Positions 26,557-35,923 of a stretch of 37,191 bases of DNA are shown here, one piece after another. The stretch's first letter is position 1. Each line of letters starts with the position of its first letter. The position numbers and the translations under genes were made by a program. Source of the DNA: Prochlorococcus sp. AG-388-F11. GTDB taxonomy: Bacteria > Cyanobacteriota > Cyanobacteriia > PCC-6307 > Cyanobiaceae. Location: assembly GCA_003279845.1 (NCBI GenBank), contig QCGP01000014.1:1-37191 (forward strand), written 5' to 3'. The notes beneath the pieces are model-generated. The model had not been told where the DNA came from, ran no database searches, and saw only the letters and a list, made by a program, of their open reading frames with translations.

Positions 26557-26790
26557 TTAGGCTGCGATATTATAGTTTTCTTCAGAATAAAATTTATTAA
26601 TTATTTGTCTACACATTTTTATATTGTATAGCGCTTTGGGTTTCCAGGGTTTTTTCTGACCTAGTGGAGAGCTTTTCCAATGAATTCCAGGCTTGAGTAT
26701 TCCATTTTCACGTAAAAAAGAAAGTTTAATTTCAGTTATTCCTAGTTTTTTCGCGGTCAACTCAGATGAGCTCCACATATCCCCTAACAT
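26557..26790 (-). CDS. Small HTH/excisionase-like protein
   Basis: A 77-residue protein from ATG 26790 (a GTG at 26802 would add four residues). The pattern WSSSELTAKKLGITEIKLSFLRENGILKPG looks like a MerR/excisionase-type winged helix, in which a helix-turn-helix is followed by a wing holding a Gly-x-His/Trp. The C-terminus is basic and Trp/Lys-rich (QKKPWKPKALYN, then CRQIINKFY). It could bind DNA. No phage or integrase genes are near, so an excision role is not indicated. Function unknown. Confidence 0.6.
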   Translation of the reverse strand: MLGDMWSSSELTAKKLGITEIKLSFLRENGILKPGIHWKSSPLGQKKPWKPKALYNIKMCRQIINKFYSEENYNIAA

Positions 26791-26926
26791 TGAATTAAGC
26801 ACATATTATTAATCCTTGATAACGTTAATTTTATTTTTTCGAAAGGGGTAAAACTTTTAAATAATTATTAAGTAACATAAAACCTAGTATTTACAAAGAA
26901 AAGAGATTTGAAAGGTTTATATCAAA

Positions 26927-27226
26927 TTAAGAAATATTAAATAAAGAATCTTCATTAATGAATATCTCATCTATACCCTCTCTTTTATTTATGGATTTAT
27001 AGTTAACGTATTCTTCTGTAATCGATTGATGCTTTGAAAGATTGATCCAACCCTTGTGCCAATTTCCACTGTTTATTAATTCTTCGTAAGTAATTTTTAA
27101 GTTCATTTCAGAATCAAGGACAGAAACCATTAAAAAACTAATATTTCCTTTTTCTTTAGTCTCATTTACTAAAACAAAATGTCTCAATCCATTTATGGTT
27201 TTATTAGAAGTCCAGTAATTTTCCAT
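26927..27226 (-). CDS. Trp-containing conserved protein (TIGR02450/DUF2389-like)
   Basis: A 99-residue protein. The pattern NYWTSNKTINGLRHFVLVN at the N-terminus, the SVLDSEMNLKITYEEL middle and the NWHKGWINL block match the short tryptophan-rich conserved family (W-T-S start, RHF, and a final W-x-x-GW). The C-terminal 35 residues are an extension beyond the usual length. Function unknown. The gene follows a small membrane protein gene by two bases, and both follow hisS, so the three may be one transcript. Confidence 0.7.
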   Translation of the reverse strand: MENYWTSNKTINGLRHFVLVNETKEKGNISFLMVSVLDSEMNLKITYEELINSGNWHKGWINLSKHQSITEEYVNYKSINKREGIDEIFINEDSLFNIS

Positions 27227-27228
27227 AA

Positions 27229-27519
27229 TTATTTTTTCTTAATGTTCCCCTCAGAATTTTTTCTAGATATTTTCTTATATTCATTTCTAATTTTGTCTAA
27301 TAAAAGTTTTCTTCTATCCATATAGTTAACTGAATCTTGTTTTGATAAGTTATATCTTTCTTTTTTAGTTAAATTCATCCAATTATTAAGATTCTTTTTA
27401 TTGAAAGTTGTTAATTTTTTAGTCTTAAAAACTTTTTGTTTTCTATTTAAATTAGTAAAATTCCGTAAATTAAAAAAAATAAATATAAAAAGTAAAATTA
27501 TCACAAACTTTAAGAACAT
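27229..27519 (-). CDS. Small basic single-span membrane protein
   Basis: The protein is 96 residues from ATG 27519, which overlaps the hisS stop by one base (TGATG); a GTG three bases earlier (27522) is the alternative start. Residues 2-18 form one hydrophobic segment (FLKFVIILLFIFIFF), and the rest is very basic and Asn/Lys-rich (KKLTTFNKKNLNNWMNLTKKERYNLSKQ), facing the cytosol. It is probably translationally coupled to hisS. I do not recognise a family. Confidence 0.55.
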   Translation of the reverse strand: MFLKFVIILLFIFIFFNLRNFTNLNRKQKVFKTKKLTTFNKKNLNNWMNLTKKERYNLSKQDSVNYMDRRKLLLDKIRNEYKKISRKNSEGNIKKK

Positions 27520-28802
27520 CACTTTGCAAGTAAGTTGTTATTTATCCACTGTTCTAATTCAATATCATTCTCAAAAGATATAACCTCTTCTTCATTTCCA
27601 TTACCTGATTGACCAAAGAGTCTTATAATATATTCACCTTTAACTGCCTCATCATCACCAATAACAATAATACTTTTAGATTTAAGTTTATTTGCCTTTT
27701 TAAATTGTTTAGAGAATGAGGCTCCGCTTAAATCTAACTCAACTAACAAATCATAATTTCTTAATTTTCTAGATAAATCCATTGCTAATGATTCAGCAAT
27801 TAAGCCTTGATTAATGATATAAATATCAGTATTTCTTGGAATTTCAAGCTCTTTTCCTGCGAGTAAAATTAATCTTTCTAAACCAATAGCAAAACCAATT
27901 GCAGGGGTATTTGGGCCTCCCATTTGTTTTATTAGATCGTCGTATCTTCCTCCTCCACAAACTGTAGCCTGGGAGCCTAGAACCCCACTAGTAATTTCAA
28001 AAGCTGTATGGGTGTAGTAATCTAAACCTCTTACAAGATTAAAATTTTCCACATAAGGTATTTTTAAAACCTCTAAATTTTTCTTTAACTTTGAATATCT
28101 TTTATGACTTTTTTCAGATAAATAATTAAATAATCTTGGGGCATTCTTTAGAGCTTTTTGTGTTTGAATATTCTTAGAGTCCAAAATCCTTAAGGGATTT
28201 TTAGTAATTCTGTTCTGAGAATCTAAATCTAGAGAATTTTTATTTATTTCTAGCCATTTTAAAAAGGATTTTTGAAAATTTAATCGATCATTAAGATCGC
28301 CCAAAGTATTTATTTCAAGATTAAGTTCTTTTATTCCTAATCTACCTAAGATATCCCAAGCTAAAGCAATAATTTCAACATCACTTCTAACTGAATCGTA
28401 TCCTATAAACTCAACACCTAACTGATGAAACTGTCTTTGCCTACCTGCTTGAGGTCTTTCATATCGAAACATAGGGCCCATGTACCAAAGTTTTTGTAGA
28501 GGATGATTAGACAATATTCGATTTTGTATTAATGCTCGTGCAACGGATGCGGTTCCTTCAGGCCTAAGAGTGCAGGATCTCTCCCCTCTATCAATAAATG
28601 TATACATTTCCTTACTGACAACATCTGTTCCTTCACCAATTCCTCTTATAAATAATTCAGTCATTTCTAGTATTGGTGTTCTTATTTCATTGATAGATGC
28701 TCTTGCAAGCTGCTCTAATACAATTTTCTCAACGTTTTGCCACTTTATTAACTGATCAGGCAGCAAATCTACCGTTCCTCTAAGATTTTTTAAGTTATTC
28801 AA
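27519..28802 (-). CDS. hisS: Histidyl-tRNA synthetase
   Basis: A 427-residue class II synthetase charging tRNA-His. Motif 1 (RTPILEMTELFIRGIGEGTD), motif 2 (CTLRPEGTASVARA, then MFRYERPQAGRQRQFHQLGVE), the histidine-A motif LVRGLDYYTHTAFEI, and motif 3 (IGFAIGLERL) are all present. A C-terminal anticodon-binding domain follows (IYIINQG, LRNYDLLVELDLSGASFSKQFKKANK). The start is TTG 28802. Its 3' end overlaps the following small membrane protein gene. The leader to the divergent gene at 28901 is about 98 bases. Confidence 0.96.
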   Translation of the reverse strand: MNNLKNLRGTVDLLPDQLIKWQNVEKIVLEQLARASINEIRTPILEMTELFIRGIGEGTDVVSKEMYTFIDRGERSCTLRPEGTASVARALIQNRILSNHPLQKLWYMGPMFRYERPQAGRQRQFHQLGVEFIGYDSVRSDVEIIALAWDILGRLGIKELNLEINTLGDLNDRLNFQKSFLKWLEINKNSLDLDSQNRITKNPLRILDSKNIQTQKALKNAPRLFNYLSEKSHKRYSKLKKNLEVLKIPYVENFNLVRGLDYYTHTAFEITSGVLGSQATVCGGGRYDDLIKQMGGPNTPAIGFAIGLERLILLAGKELEIPRNTDIYIINQGLIAESLAMDLSRKLRNYDLLVELDLSGASFSKQFKKANKLKSKSIIVIGDDEAVKGEYIIRLFGQSGNGNEEEVISFENDIELEQWINNNLLAK

Positions 28803-28900
28803 AGTTCTAGAAAATAATTCAAGATTTTTAATTCAAGTAGGAATTAATCTTAAATTGATTGTTTTGTGGGACAATTTTAATTTAACATTTAGAAAAACTA

Positions 28901-29323
28901 TTGGAAATTAATAAAAATAAAGAAACCCTGCATTGCGGTACAAAACCAAAAAAAATTGCTTTTGGAATAGCACCCCTTGGTATAGTTTCGGTAGGAATAG
29001 TGCCAATGGGAGTAATAAGTATTGGAGTAGTTCCAATGGGTGTATTCTCTTTTGGTGCAGTAGCAATGGGAATAGTCAATTTATCAGTAGTTGGGATGGG
29101 AATTATCTCCGCGGGGATAACGACTATGGGGATATGGGAGTATTCACCTAATTCTCAAAACAATAATCATAATCATTCCAAACAAATTTCAAATTCAAGC
29201 AAAGAAAATATGATGTCAGATCTATTTAATACTAAACAAGAAGCTGAAAAGGCTGCCTCAAAATACGGATGTATTGGAGCACATAAAATGGGTAAAAAAT
29301 GGATGCCCTGTGAGATGCACTAG
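28901..29323 (+). CDS. Hydrophobic Gly-repeat protein with C-terminal DUF3721
   Basis: A 140-residue protein with a TTG start at 28901. Residues 22-78 are a run of five-residue units starting with Gly (GIVSV, GIVPM, GVISI, GVVPM, GVFSF, GAVAM, GIVNL and so on), giving a ten-residue period at protein level. No charged residue is present in the run. A polar Asn/His/Ser linker (84-100) leads to a DUF3721 domain (about 113-140: EAEKAASKYGCIGAHKMG, then WMPCEMH) with C124 and C137 and His residues, possibly metal-binding. The repeat may form a beta-solenoid or a membrane-embedded fold; function unknown. Confidence 0.75.
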   Translation: MEINKNKETLHCGTKPKKIAFGIAPLGIVSVGIVPMGVISIGVVPMGVFSFGAVAMGIVNLSVVGMGIISAGITTMGIWEYSPNSQNNNHNHSKQISNSSKENMMSDLFNTKQEAEKAASKYGCIGAHKMGKKWMPCEMH

Positions 29324-29353
29324 ATATTTTCTTAGTCAAAAATTTATTGGATA

Positions 29354-30055
29354 TTAATTCAAAATCTCTACCCTAAAATCAAGATTTTTTGCCTCATCAG
29401 TAGTTAATTTTCTTGACCAAGCTCCTTTCACAGGACTATTCCATCTGAACCCAGCATTTTTAGCTAAAGATCTATCTTCGTAACTAATAAGCGCCTTGTA
29501 TAAAAACCTTGGTTCGGTAGCTTTAAGTAAAAGTTCCTCTAAATTATCGCATTTTTTGAAGACCTCAGATATGTAAAAGCAATCAGATAAAGCTCTATGT
29601 AAATTCCAAACTGGTATTGAAAAAGATAAAGCTAGATCAGTTACTGACGGTCTATTTTTTAGTGATTTTTGAAAAGACCAATTAATATCCTCCAAACTAC
29701 ATATCCATTTTTTATTAAGTTTAGGTAATCTTCCTTTCCCAAACCATTTCTTATCAAACTCTACATTATGCGCGACAATAAAATCCGAACAATCAACAAG
29801 TTTCAGAAAGAAATTCAATCCATCTTCCCATGGTTGAGAGATATTAGTTACTTCAGCAGATATACCATTCACATATTCTGCTTCATTATTATTTACTGGT
29901 AATAAAAATGAAACTTGTGAAAGCACGCACTTAAAAGATACATCAAACAAAATACAACCTATCTCTATCACTTCATCTTTATTTTCGTCTAAACCTGTTG
30001 TTTCAGTATCAAGAATTAAAATTTTTTCAATTTTTTTTATTTTGATTAGCAACAC
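29354..30055 (-). CDS. DnaQ-like 3'-5' exonuclease with an extra C-terminal domain
   Basis: A 233-residue DEDDh exonuclease. Exo I is LDTETTG (D16, E18), exo II AHNVEFD (D101) and exo III HRALSDC (H153, D157), the pattern of DNA polymerase III epsilon-like exonucleases. Residues about 183-233 form a separate domain (ISYEDRSLAKNAGFRWN, then KGAWSRKL) not part of the exonuclease fold. It has a Trp-rich pattern seen in small nucleic-acid-associated domains. The frame starts at GTG 30055 (TTG at 30052 is possible; no ATG). It is convergent with the Gly-repeat gene. A repair or RNA-processing role is likely. Confidence 0.85.
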   Translation of the reverse strand: MLLIKIKKIEKILILDTETTGLDENKDEVIEIGCILFDVSFKCVLSQVSFLLPVNNNEAEYVNGISAEVTNISQPWEDGLNFFLKLVDCSDFIVAHNVEFDKKWFGKGRLPKLNKKWICSLEDINWSFQKSLKNRPSVTDLALSFSIPVWNLHRALSDCFYISEVFKKCDNLEELLLKATEPRFLYKALISYEDRSLAKNAGFRWNSPVKGAWSRKLTTDEAKNLDFRVEILN

Positions 30056-30251
30056 TCTCTTCGGAGGGATAACTGATAACTTGATCCTGAAGAATATCCA
30101 ATTGATTTAATTCTTTTTTATTAGATAGATCCAATTAGCTGAAAACACTTTCATTTATCTTGACGCATTTAATAAAAATTTCTCTTAAATTAATATAAAT
30201 TAAGAATCATGATTAGAAAATAATTTTTGAAACATTTTTAGTTTATGAAAG

Positions 30252-30974
30252 ATGACTTTTACAAAATACCAATTTAATAATTTTTGTTATTGGCCTTCAA
30301 ATCCTAAAAAAATTGTGGAATTTATTGGTGGAAGTTATCTAGCTTCTAAACCAGATTTAACTTATAGAAGATTCATAGAGAGTTTAATTAATAAAAACTA
30401 TGCAGTACATGCATATAAATACACTCCACAATTCGATCACCAACAACTTGCTATTAAAGCATGGAGGGATTTCAAGAATTGCCGAATATCTTTATCCAAG
30501 AGAATAGGAGCATCAATTCCTTCAATAAGAATTGGTCATAGCCTAGGCTGCAAACTCCATCTAATTTCCCCTGATGGTGGAAGAAATTGCGAAAAATTCA
30601 TATCAATAAGTTTTAATAACTTCAGTGCTAACAAATCTATTCCATTATTGAAACAAATTTCTCAAAAATTAGAATTCAACAGTGAATTCAGCCCAAGCCC
30701 TGAAAGAACTTTACGATTAATTGAAAAAACATATAATCAAAAAAATAACTTCCTAATAAAATTCAACTCAGACGAATTAGATCAAACAGATAAATTATTT
30801 TCTTGTCTGAAAGCAAGAAAAGAAGACAATTCTAAGGGGGTTATGTTAAAAGGCACACACACTATAATTGCAAGCGCAGGACTAAGAGAAAATTTTTTGG
30901 GAGACTGGGCCGATGATGATTTCAAAAGAAATACTATAAAAAAAATTTCCAATTTAATTGATGAATCTTATTAG
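30252..30974 (+). CDS. DUF1350 alpha/beta-hydrolase-like protein
   Basis: A 240-residue protein with the cyanobacterial and plastid DUF1350 pattern: an N-terminal strand ([23 protein letters not shown]) where the usual oxyanion region sits, then the nucleophile-elbow-like [18 protein letters not shown] holds a possible catalytic His near the end. It probably acts as a hydrolase, but the substrate is unknown. The stop shares bases with the convergent acs stop (30971..30974). A 196-base gap upstream holds no supported gene. Confidence 0.85.
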   Translation: MTFTKYQFNNFCYWPSNPKKIVEFIGGSYLASKPDLTYRRFIESLINKNYAVHAYKYTPQFDHQQLAIKAWRDFKNCRISLSKRIGASIPSIRIGHSLGCKLHLISPDGGRNCEKFISISFNNFSANKSIPLLKQISQKLEFNSEFSPSPERTLRLIEKTYNQKNNFLIKFNSDELDQTDKLFSCLKARKEDNSKGVMLKGTHTIIASAGLRENFLGDWADDDFKRNTIKKISNLIDESY

Positions 30975-32953
30975 GATAATTCTTTCAGCTTTTCCAAAAC
31001 AGAACTATCTTCAAGAGTGCTTATATCACCGCTAATTTTTTCTCCAGCAGCCAAAGATCTTAAAATTCGCCTCATAATTTTTCCACTACGTGTTTTCGGA
31101 AGAGAGTCAGAAATTATAATTTTTTCAGGCTTTGCGATAATTCCAATTTCATTAACAACATGTTTCTTTAAATTCTCTACTAATTCTGAAGAACCGTTCA
31201 CGTCTTTCTCTAGAGATACAAAAGCAACTATAACTTCACCTTTTAAATCATCTTTTTTGCCAACGACTGCAGACTCTGCGACTGATTTATGACTTACCAA
31301 AGCAGATTCTATTTCCATTGTTCCTAAACGATGTCCTGAAACACTTATGACATCATCAACTCTTCCCATAATCCATATATATCCATCTTCATCAATGCGT
31401 GCTCCATCTCCAGCAAAATAAACATTTTTTTCTCCTTTAAAGGAAATATATTCCCAATAACTCTCCAAATATCTCTCTGAGTTTCCGTGAATTGTTCTCA
31501 TCATTCCTGGCCAAGGTTTCTTAATAATTAAATAGCCACCTTCGTTCTCCTTAACCTTATCTCCATTCTTATCGACAATTTCAACTTCGATTCCTGGCAG
31601 AGGGAAAGTAGCTGAGCCTGGCTTTGTAGCAACGACTCCAGGCAAGGGACTTATCATCACACCCCCAGTCTCAGTTTGCCACCAAGTATCAACAATAGGG
31701 CATTTATCTTTACCAATGACATCCTTGTACCAGATCCATGCTTCAGGATTAATTGGTTCTCCAACTGTGCCCAAAAGTCGAAGACTCTCCAAATTATATT
31801 TATCAGGTATTTCACGCCCAGACTTCATAAATGCTCTTATTGCAGTTGGTGCAGTGTAAAAAATAGAAACCTTATATTTTTGAACAATTTCCCAAAAAGC
31901 CCCTAAATTTGAGGGTCTTGGCACTCCCTCATACATTAAGGTTGTAGCACCATTAGATAAAGGCCCATAAACTATGTAACTATGACCTGTAATCCAACCA
32001 ACATCAGCAGTACACCAGTAAATATCGTCATCTTTTAAGTCAAAAATCCATTTAAATGTCAAATGGGACCAAAGATTATAACCAGCTGTAGTGTGAACTA
32101 CACCTTTGGGCTTTCCAGTAGAGCCTGAAGTATAAAGAATAAAAAGTCTATCTTCGCTATTCATTATTTCTGGTTCGCAATGATCTTTTTGATCTTTTAA
32201 TAATTCGTGCCACCAAAAATCTCTATCATCAAACATCGAAATATTTTTTTGGGATCGTTGAACAACAACAACTTTTTCAACAACTTTATCTGCCCCGCTT
32301 TCAATGGCCGCATCAACTGCTTTCTTAAGTTCAATCACCTTATCTTTTCTAAAGCCACCATCAGCAGTAATAACAAATCTGGCGTTTCCATCAATTAACC
32401 TATCTTTTAAAGCTTCTGAAGAAAATCCTCCGAAGACAACTGAATGAGGCGCGCCAATTCTTGCACAAGCCAACATCGCAAACATCGCTTCAGGAATCAT
32501 CGGCATATAAATACATACCAAATCTCCTTTTTTTACCCCAATTGCTTTTAATGCATTAGCTGCTTTACATACCTCTTTTAGAAGTTCTTCGTAAGTATAT
32601 TTTTTGCTATCTCCGGGTTCCCCTTCCCATATAAGAGCAGTCTTTCCTCCAAGCCCTCTCTTAATGTGTCTATCTAAGCAGTTATATGTAATATTGAGTT
32701 TCCCTTCTTTGAACCATTTAAAAAAGGGCTCATTTTCGTTATCTAATACAGTTTGAAATGGCTCAAACCAATCTAATTCGGATTTTGCAAAAGATTCCCA
32801 AAATTGAATAGGATTATCTAATGCTTGTTTTTTTAGACTTAGTAATTCTTCTTGAGTACAAATATTTGAGTTTTCTGTGAATTTTTTTGATGGAGGGAAA
32901 ATTCTCTTTTCTTCAAGTATGTTATTGATTGAATTTTTTTTATCTAATGACAT
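30971..32953 (-). CDS. acs: Acetyl-CoA synthetase
   Basis: A 660-residue AMP-forming ligase activating acetate, close to the family length of about 650. The adenylate-forming motif [19 protein letters not shown] is around residue 273-291, [10 protein letters not shown] follows, and the C-terminal catalytic lysine is K625 in SGKIMRR (the residue that protein acetylation silences in other bacteria). [12 protein letters not shown] and the hinge [15 protein letters not shown] are intact. The start is ATG 32953. It lies 94 bases downstream of the polyprenyl synthase gene. Acetate reuse or supply of acetyl-CoA for the MetA reaction are possible roles. Confidence 0.96.
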   Translation of the reverse strand: MSLDKKNSINNILEEKRIFPPSKKFTENSNICTQEELLSLKKQALDNPIQFWESFAKSELDWFEPFQTVLDNENEPFFKWFKEGKLNITYNCLDRHIKRGLGGKTALIWEGEPGDSKKYTYEELLKEVCKAANALKAIGVKKGDLVCIYMPMIPEAMFAMLACARIGAPHSVVFGGFSSEALKDRLIDGNARFVITADGGFRKDKVIELKKAVDAAIESGADKVVEKVVVVQRSQKNISMFDDRDFWWHELLKDQKDHCEPEIMNSEDRLFILYTSGSTGKPKGVVHTTAGYNLWSHLTFKWIFDLKDDDIYWCTADVGWITGHSYIVYGPLSNGATTLMYEGVPRPSNLGAFWEIVQKYKVSIFYTAPTAIRAFMKSGREIPDKYNLESLRLLGTVGEPINPEAWIWYKDVIGKDKCPIVDTWWQTETGGVMISPLPGVVATKPGSATFPLPGIEVEIVDKNGDKVKENEGGYLIIKKPWPGMMRTIHGNSERYLESYWEYISFKGEKNVYFAGDGARIDEDGYIWIMGRVDDVISVSGHRLGTMEIESALVSHKSVAESAVVGKKDDLKGEVIVAFVSLEKDVNGSSELVENLKKHVVNEIGIIAKPEKIIISDSLPKTRSGKIMRRILRSLAAGEKISGDISTLEDSSVLEKLKELS

Positions 32954-33047
32954 TATATAAATCTATGCTTAATAAACTTAGTCGAAAAAATTAAGGTTTT
33001 CAAAAATTTTAATATTAATTTAGCTCAAAGATTTATTTCTAATAGAT

Positions 33048-34019
33048 CTAATAAATACGGCTTAGAACAAATTCTGGAAGAGCCATTAAAGCTCTTTTAT
33101 ATTCTGAATCAGGAAGCCAGACTATGGCTTCTTTAGAAAGCATTGCAAAATCCTCAGCTAGTTTCCTGGAACTTTCAATAGCTTTAGAGTTCATGATGAT
33201 ATCAAGAGCATCATCTAAATCATTTTTTTCAGCAAGTTCTCTGTTTATAAGAACTGACAATTGTTTATTTTCTTCTAAGGCATACAAAACTGGGGCGGTA
33301 AGATAGCCACTAGCAAGATCACTTACAGCCGGTTTTCCAAGTTGTTTATCATTTCCAGTAAAGTCAAGAATGTCATCTACAACTTGGAATGCTAAACCAA
33401 TATTTTTGCCAAAATCGTACAACGAGGTTAAGTTTTCGTCATTAGTCCCACTCAAAACTCCAGCTGCTTTGCAACTATTGGCTATTAATGATGCTGTTTT
33501 ACAATAACTTTTGTTGATATATTTGGAAAAAGATTGAGCCGAATCAAATCTATTTAAATTTTGTTTGATTTCGCCCTCCGCTAAATCCATTATTACTCTA
33601 CTAAGTAATTTAACTACATTTACATTGTCAAGATTTGCTAGGTGCCAACTTGCTTGAGCGAATAAAAAGTCACCCGCCAAAACAGCTACTCTGGTATTAA
33701 ATCTGCTATGAACTGTATCTACTCCTCTTCTTGTAGACGCCTCATCAACAACATCATCATGGACTAATGAGGCTGTATGAATCATCTCAGTTATTTCAGC
33801 AAGCCTTTTATGTTTATTGGTTAAAATGAATTCAGGAGATATTGCTTTTGAAATCAATAAAACTATACCAGGTCTCAACCTTTTCCCCCCAGCACTAAAA
33901 AGGTGTTCTGCTGCGGCTTGAAGAATTGGGTGACCAGCTCCTATTAGATTTTTCAGTTCTAAAATAAGATCATCAAGATCATTTTCAACTGGTTGTAGTA
34001 GCTCTGTTACTGTATTCAT
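33048..34019 (-). CDS. sds: Polyprenyl (solanesyl) diphosphate synthase
   Basis: A 323-residue all-helical trans-prenyltransferase that builds the long side chain of plastoquinone in the membrane. The first aspartate-rich motif is HDDVVDEAS (D88, D89, D92) and the second is VVDDILDFTG; GGKRLRP and the K-T-A-S segment are also present. Length and motifs fit a chain of about C45 (solanesyl). It follows murI by 27 bases, in the same minus-strand run. Confidence 0.93.
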   Translation of the reverse strand: MNTVTELLQPVENDLDDLILELKNLIGAGHPILQAAAEHLFSAGGKRLRPGIVLLISKAISPEFILTNKHKRLAEITEMIHTASLVHDDVVDEASTRRGVDTVHSRFNTRVAVLAGDFLFAQASWHLANLDNVNVVKLLSRVIMDLAEGEIKQNLNRFDSAQSFSKYINKSYCKTASLIANSCKAAGVLSGTNDENLTSLYDFGKNIGLAFQVVDDILDFTGNDKQLGKPAVSDLASGYLTAPVLYALEENKQLSVLINRELAEKNDLDDALDIIMNSKAIESSRKLAEDFAMLSKEAIVWLPDSEYKRALMALPEFVLSRIY

Positions 34020-34046
34020 GATTAACCTCTTCTATATCTTAAGGAA

Positions 34047-34841
34047 TCAAACATTACTTCGGAGGTTAACCAACCTAATTTCTTTATTAATTCCAAGCCA
34101 AAATTTGACTTTATTGGAAAACTCATCTCTTTCTGAAGTAACAAAAAATTTTACATTTTCGAAAGAAATACTCTCATAGCGGTCAATTTTTGCGATAGCA
34201 AAAGATTCATTAAATTTTTTTATTAATGCTACCGATGGATCAATAATTTTTATATTTGAATCTAATTTTTTTCTTAAAAAGTCATAAATTAAAGGATAGT
34301 GACTACATCCAAGTATTAATTCTTCAATATTTTTGTTTATTAGCGGTCTTAAGTATAAGTCTGAAAGACTATTTAACTTATCAGGATTTAATTTTTCTTT
34401 TTCAATTTCTGATACAAATTCTGGACATTCTTGCTCAAATATTGTCGTATTCTCTTTTTTAGCATTTATAGCTTTCTTGTAATACGATGATCGAACAGTT
34501 GTTTGTGTTGCTAGGACACCAATTATTTGTTTATCAACTATTCCCGATACTGAGTTTATAAGATCAAAACAAGGGACCTTTAAATTATCTTCTAGGATAT
34601 CAAGCGCACACGCATTTGTAGTATTACAAGCAACTAAAAGTGCATCCAAATTCTTATCAACAAAAAAAGTACAAATCTCCTTTGCAATTAATCTTATATC
34701 TTTAGAATTTTTGTTCCCAAAAGGTATTCTTTTTGTATCCGCCAAATAAAAAACTTCTACATCATTACGTGTTTTTAGTAAAGAATTAAGGATAGTAAAA
34801 CCACCTATTCCGCTATCAAATATACCTATTTTAAGTTTCAC
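34047..34841 (-). CDS. murI: Glutamate racemase
   Basis: A 264-residue enzyme making D-glutamate for peptidoglycan. Signature sites are IFDSGIGGFT (D9, S10), ACNTTNA (C72) and LGCSHYPL (C179), the two cysteines being the general acid/base pair. The start is GTG 34841, overlapping the amiC stop (GTGA at 34838..34841), so translation is coupled. Both act on the cell wall. Confidence 0.95.
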   Translation of the reverse strand: MKLKIGIFDSGIGGFTILNSLLKTRNDVEVFYLADTKRIPFGNKNSKDIRLIAKEICTFFVDKNLDALLVACNTTNACALDILEDNLKVPCFDLINSVSGIVDKQIIGVLATQTTVRSSYYKKAINAKKENTTIFEQECPEFVSEIEKEKLNPDKLNSLSDLYLRPLINKNIEELILGCSHYPLIYDFLRKKLDSNIKIIDPSVALIKKFNESFAIAKIDRYESISFENVKFFVTSERDEFSNKVKFWLGINKEIRLVNLRSNV

Positions 34842-35923
34842 CCTACTTTATCTAGATATTCGAGGATGCCTTTTGCAATTGCATAGGCTAATCTTTTTCG
34901 ATGAGTTATTTTTTCTAATCTTCTTGCATCTAATCTTCCCGTTAAAAATCCAATTTCTACAAGAACTGCAGGCATCCTAGTATTTTTAATTACATAAAAT
35001 CGACCTTGTTTAACTCCCCGATCAGGGCTCCCAGGGGAAACTCTTAAAATTTGTTTTTGAATTCTTTTCGCGAGTAATCTTCCCCTCCACCCTCTGTAAT
35101 AAAAGGTTTCCAATCCATTTATATCCCTTCTTTTACCTCTTGAGGCATTTGCATGAATACTTACAAAGATATCTGCATCCGTATTATTAGCAATGGAAAC
35201 TCTCGGAGGTAAATCCAAATCAACGTCATTTTTTCTAGTCAACCTTACTTTGACACCTTTCTTAGAAAGTAAATTTTTAACTATTTTTGAAACCTCTAAA
35301 ACAATATCTGTTTCTCTAATACCACCAATACCTATTGCTCCTGGATCAGGTCCTCCATGCCCTGGATCGATTACAACCTCAAACTTGTTTTGTTTTACCT
35401 CTGGTAGTTTCAAGTAACCATAATTGTTTTTCTTCTTATGAATTAAATTTTGATTTGCTTTAATATTTCCTCTTTTCTTTTCAACTAAACCTTCACCAAT
35501 CTTTTTAAATGAATTTTTTGGCTTAAATAGTTTGATTCTCCATCTATTTTGATCTAAGCCAACCATTTGCCAACTCAAAGGTTTCAAATAAGTGTCTTCT
35601 TTAAATTCAATTACTAATCTTGTTTTACCTTTATTTGGTTTACCTAATCTAATTTCTTTTATTGGACCATTACCTTTTATTATCCTGGGATTTTTTAATT
35701 CTCCTGAAAAATCTACCCAGAATCTGTCTCCATATATTTGGTTAGCCTTCTGAAAATATGCTTTTAAATTTGAATTTGATTTGGTTCTTAATTCTAAAAC
35801 CCCATTAGTGTTTATCCCCCATGCTGCCAGAGCACTTGAAGATTTAACTGGGAGGATTGAAGAATTTAAAAATAAAAAAACGGATAAATAACGAAAAAGT
35901 TTATTATCTAAAAACTTTATCAT
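34838..35923 (-). CDS. amiC: N-acetylmuramoyl-L-alanine amidase with AMIN domain
   Basis: A 361-residue exported amidase for cell separation. Residues 1-33 form a signal peptide (ending SSALA). An AMIN domain (about 36-135) gives envelope targeting, and the zinc amidase_3 domain runs from about 181. Zinc ligands are H189 (DPGHGG), E204 (GGIRETD) and H257 (SIHANAS), and the catalytic Glu is E323 (VEIGFLTG). The ATG at 35923 overlaps the preceding stop by one base (TAATG). It is coupled to murI downstream. Confidence 0.95.
   Translation of the reverse strand: MIKFLDNKLFRYLSVFLFLNSSILPVKSSSALAAWGINTNGVLELRTKSNSNLKAYFQKANQIYGDRFWVDFSGELKNPRIIKGNGPIKEIRLGKPNKGKTRLVIEFKEDTYLKPLSWQMVGLDQNRWRIKLFKPKNSFKKIGEGLVEKKRGNIKANQNLIHKKKNNYGYLKLPEVKQNKFEVVIDPGHGGPDPGAIGIGGIRETDIVLEVSKIVKNLLSKKGVKVRLTRKNDVDLDLPPRVSIANNTDADIFVSIHANASRGKRRDINGLETFYYRGWRGRLLAKRIQKQILRVSPGSPDRGVKQGRFYVIKNTRMPAVLVEIGFLTGRLDARRLEKITHRKRLAYAIAKGILEYLDKVG

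Noticed and set aside
26557..26790. Prophage excisionase
   Set aside because: No integrase, attachment site or phage genes nearby, although the fold pattern is similar.
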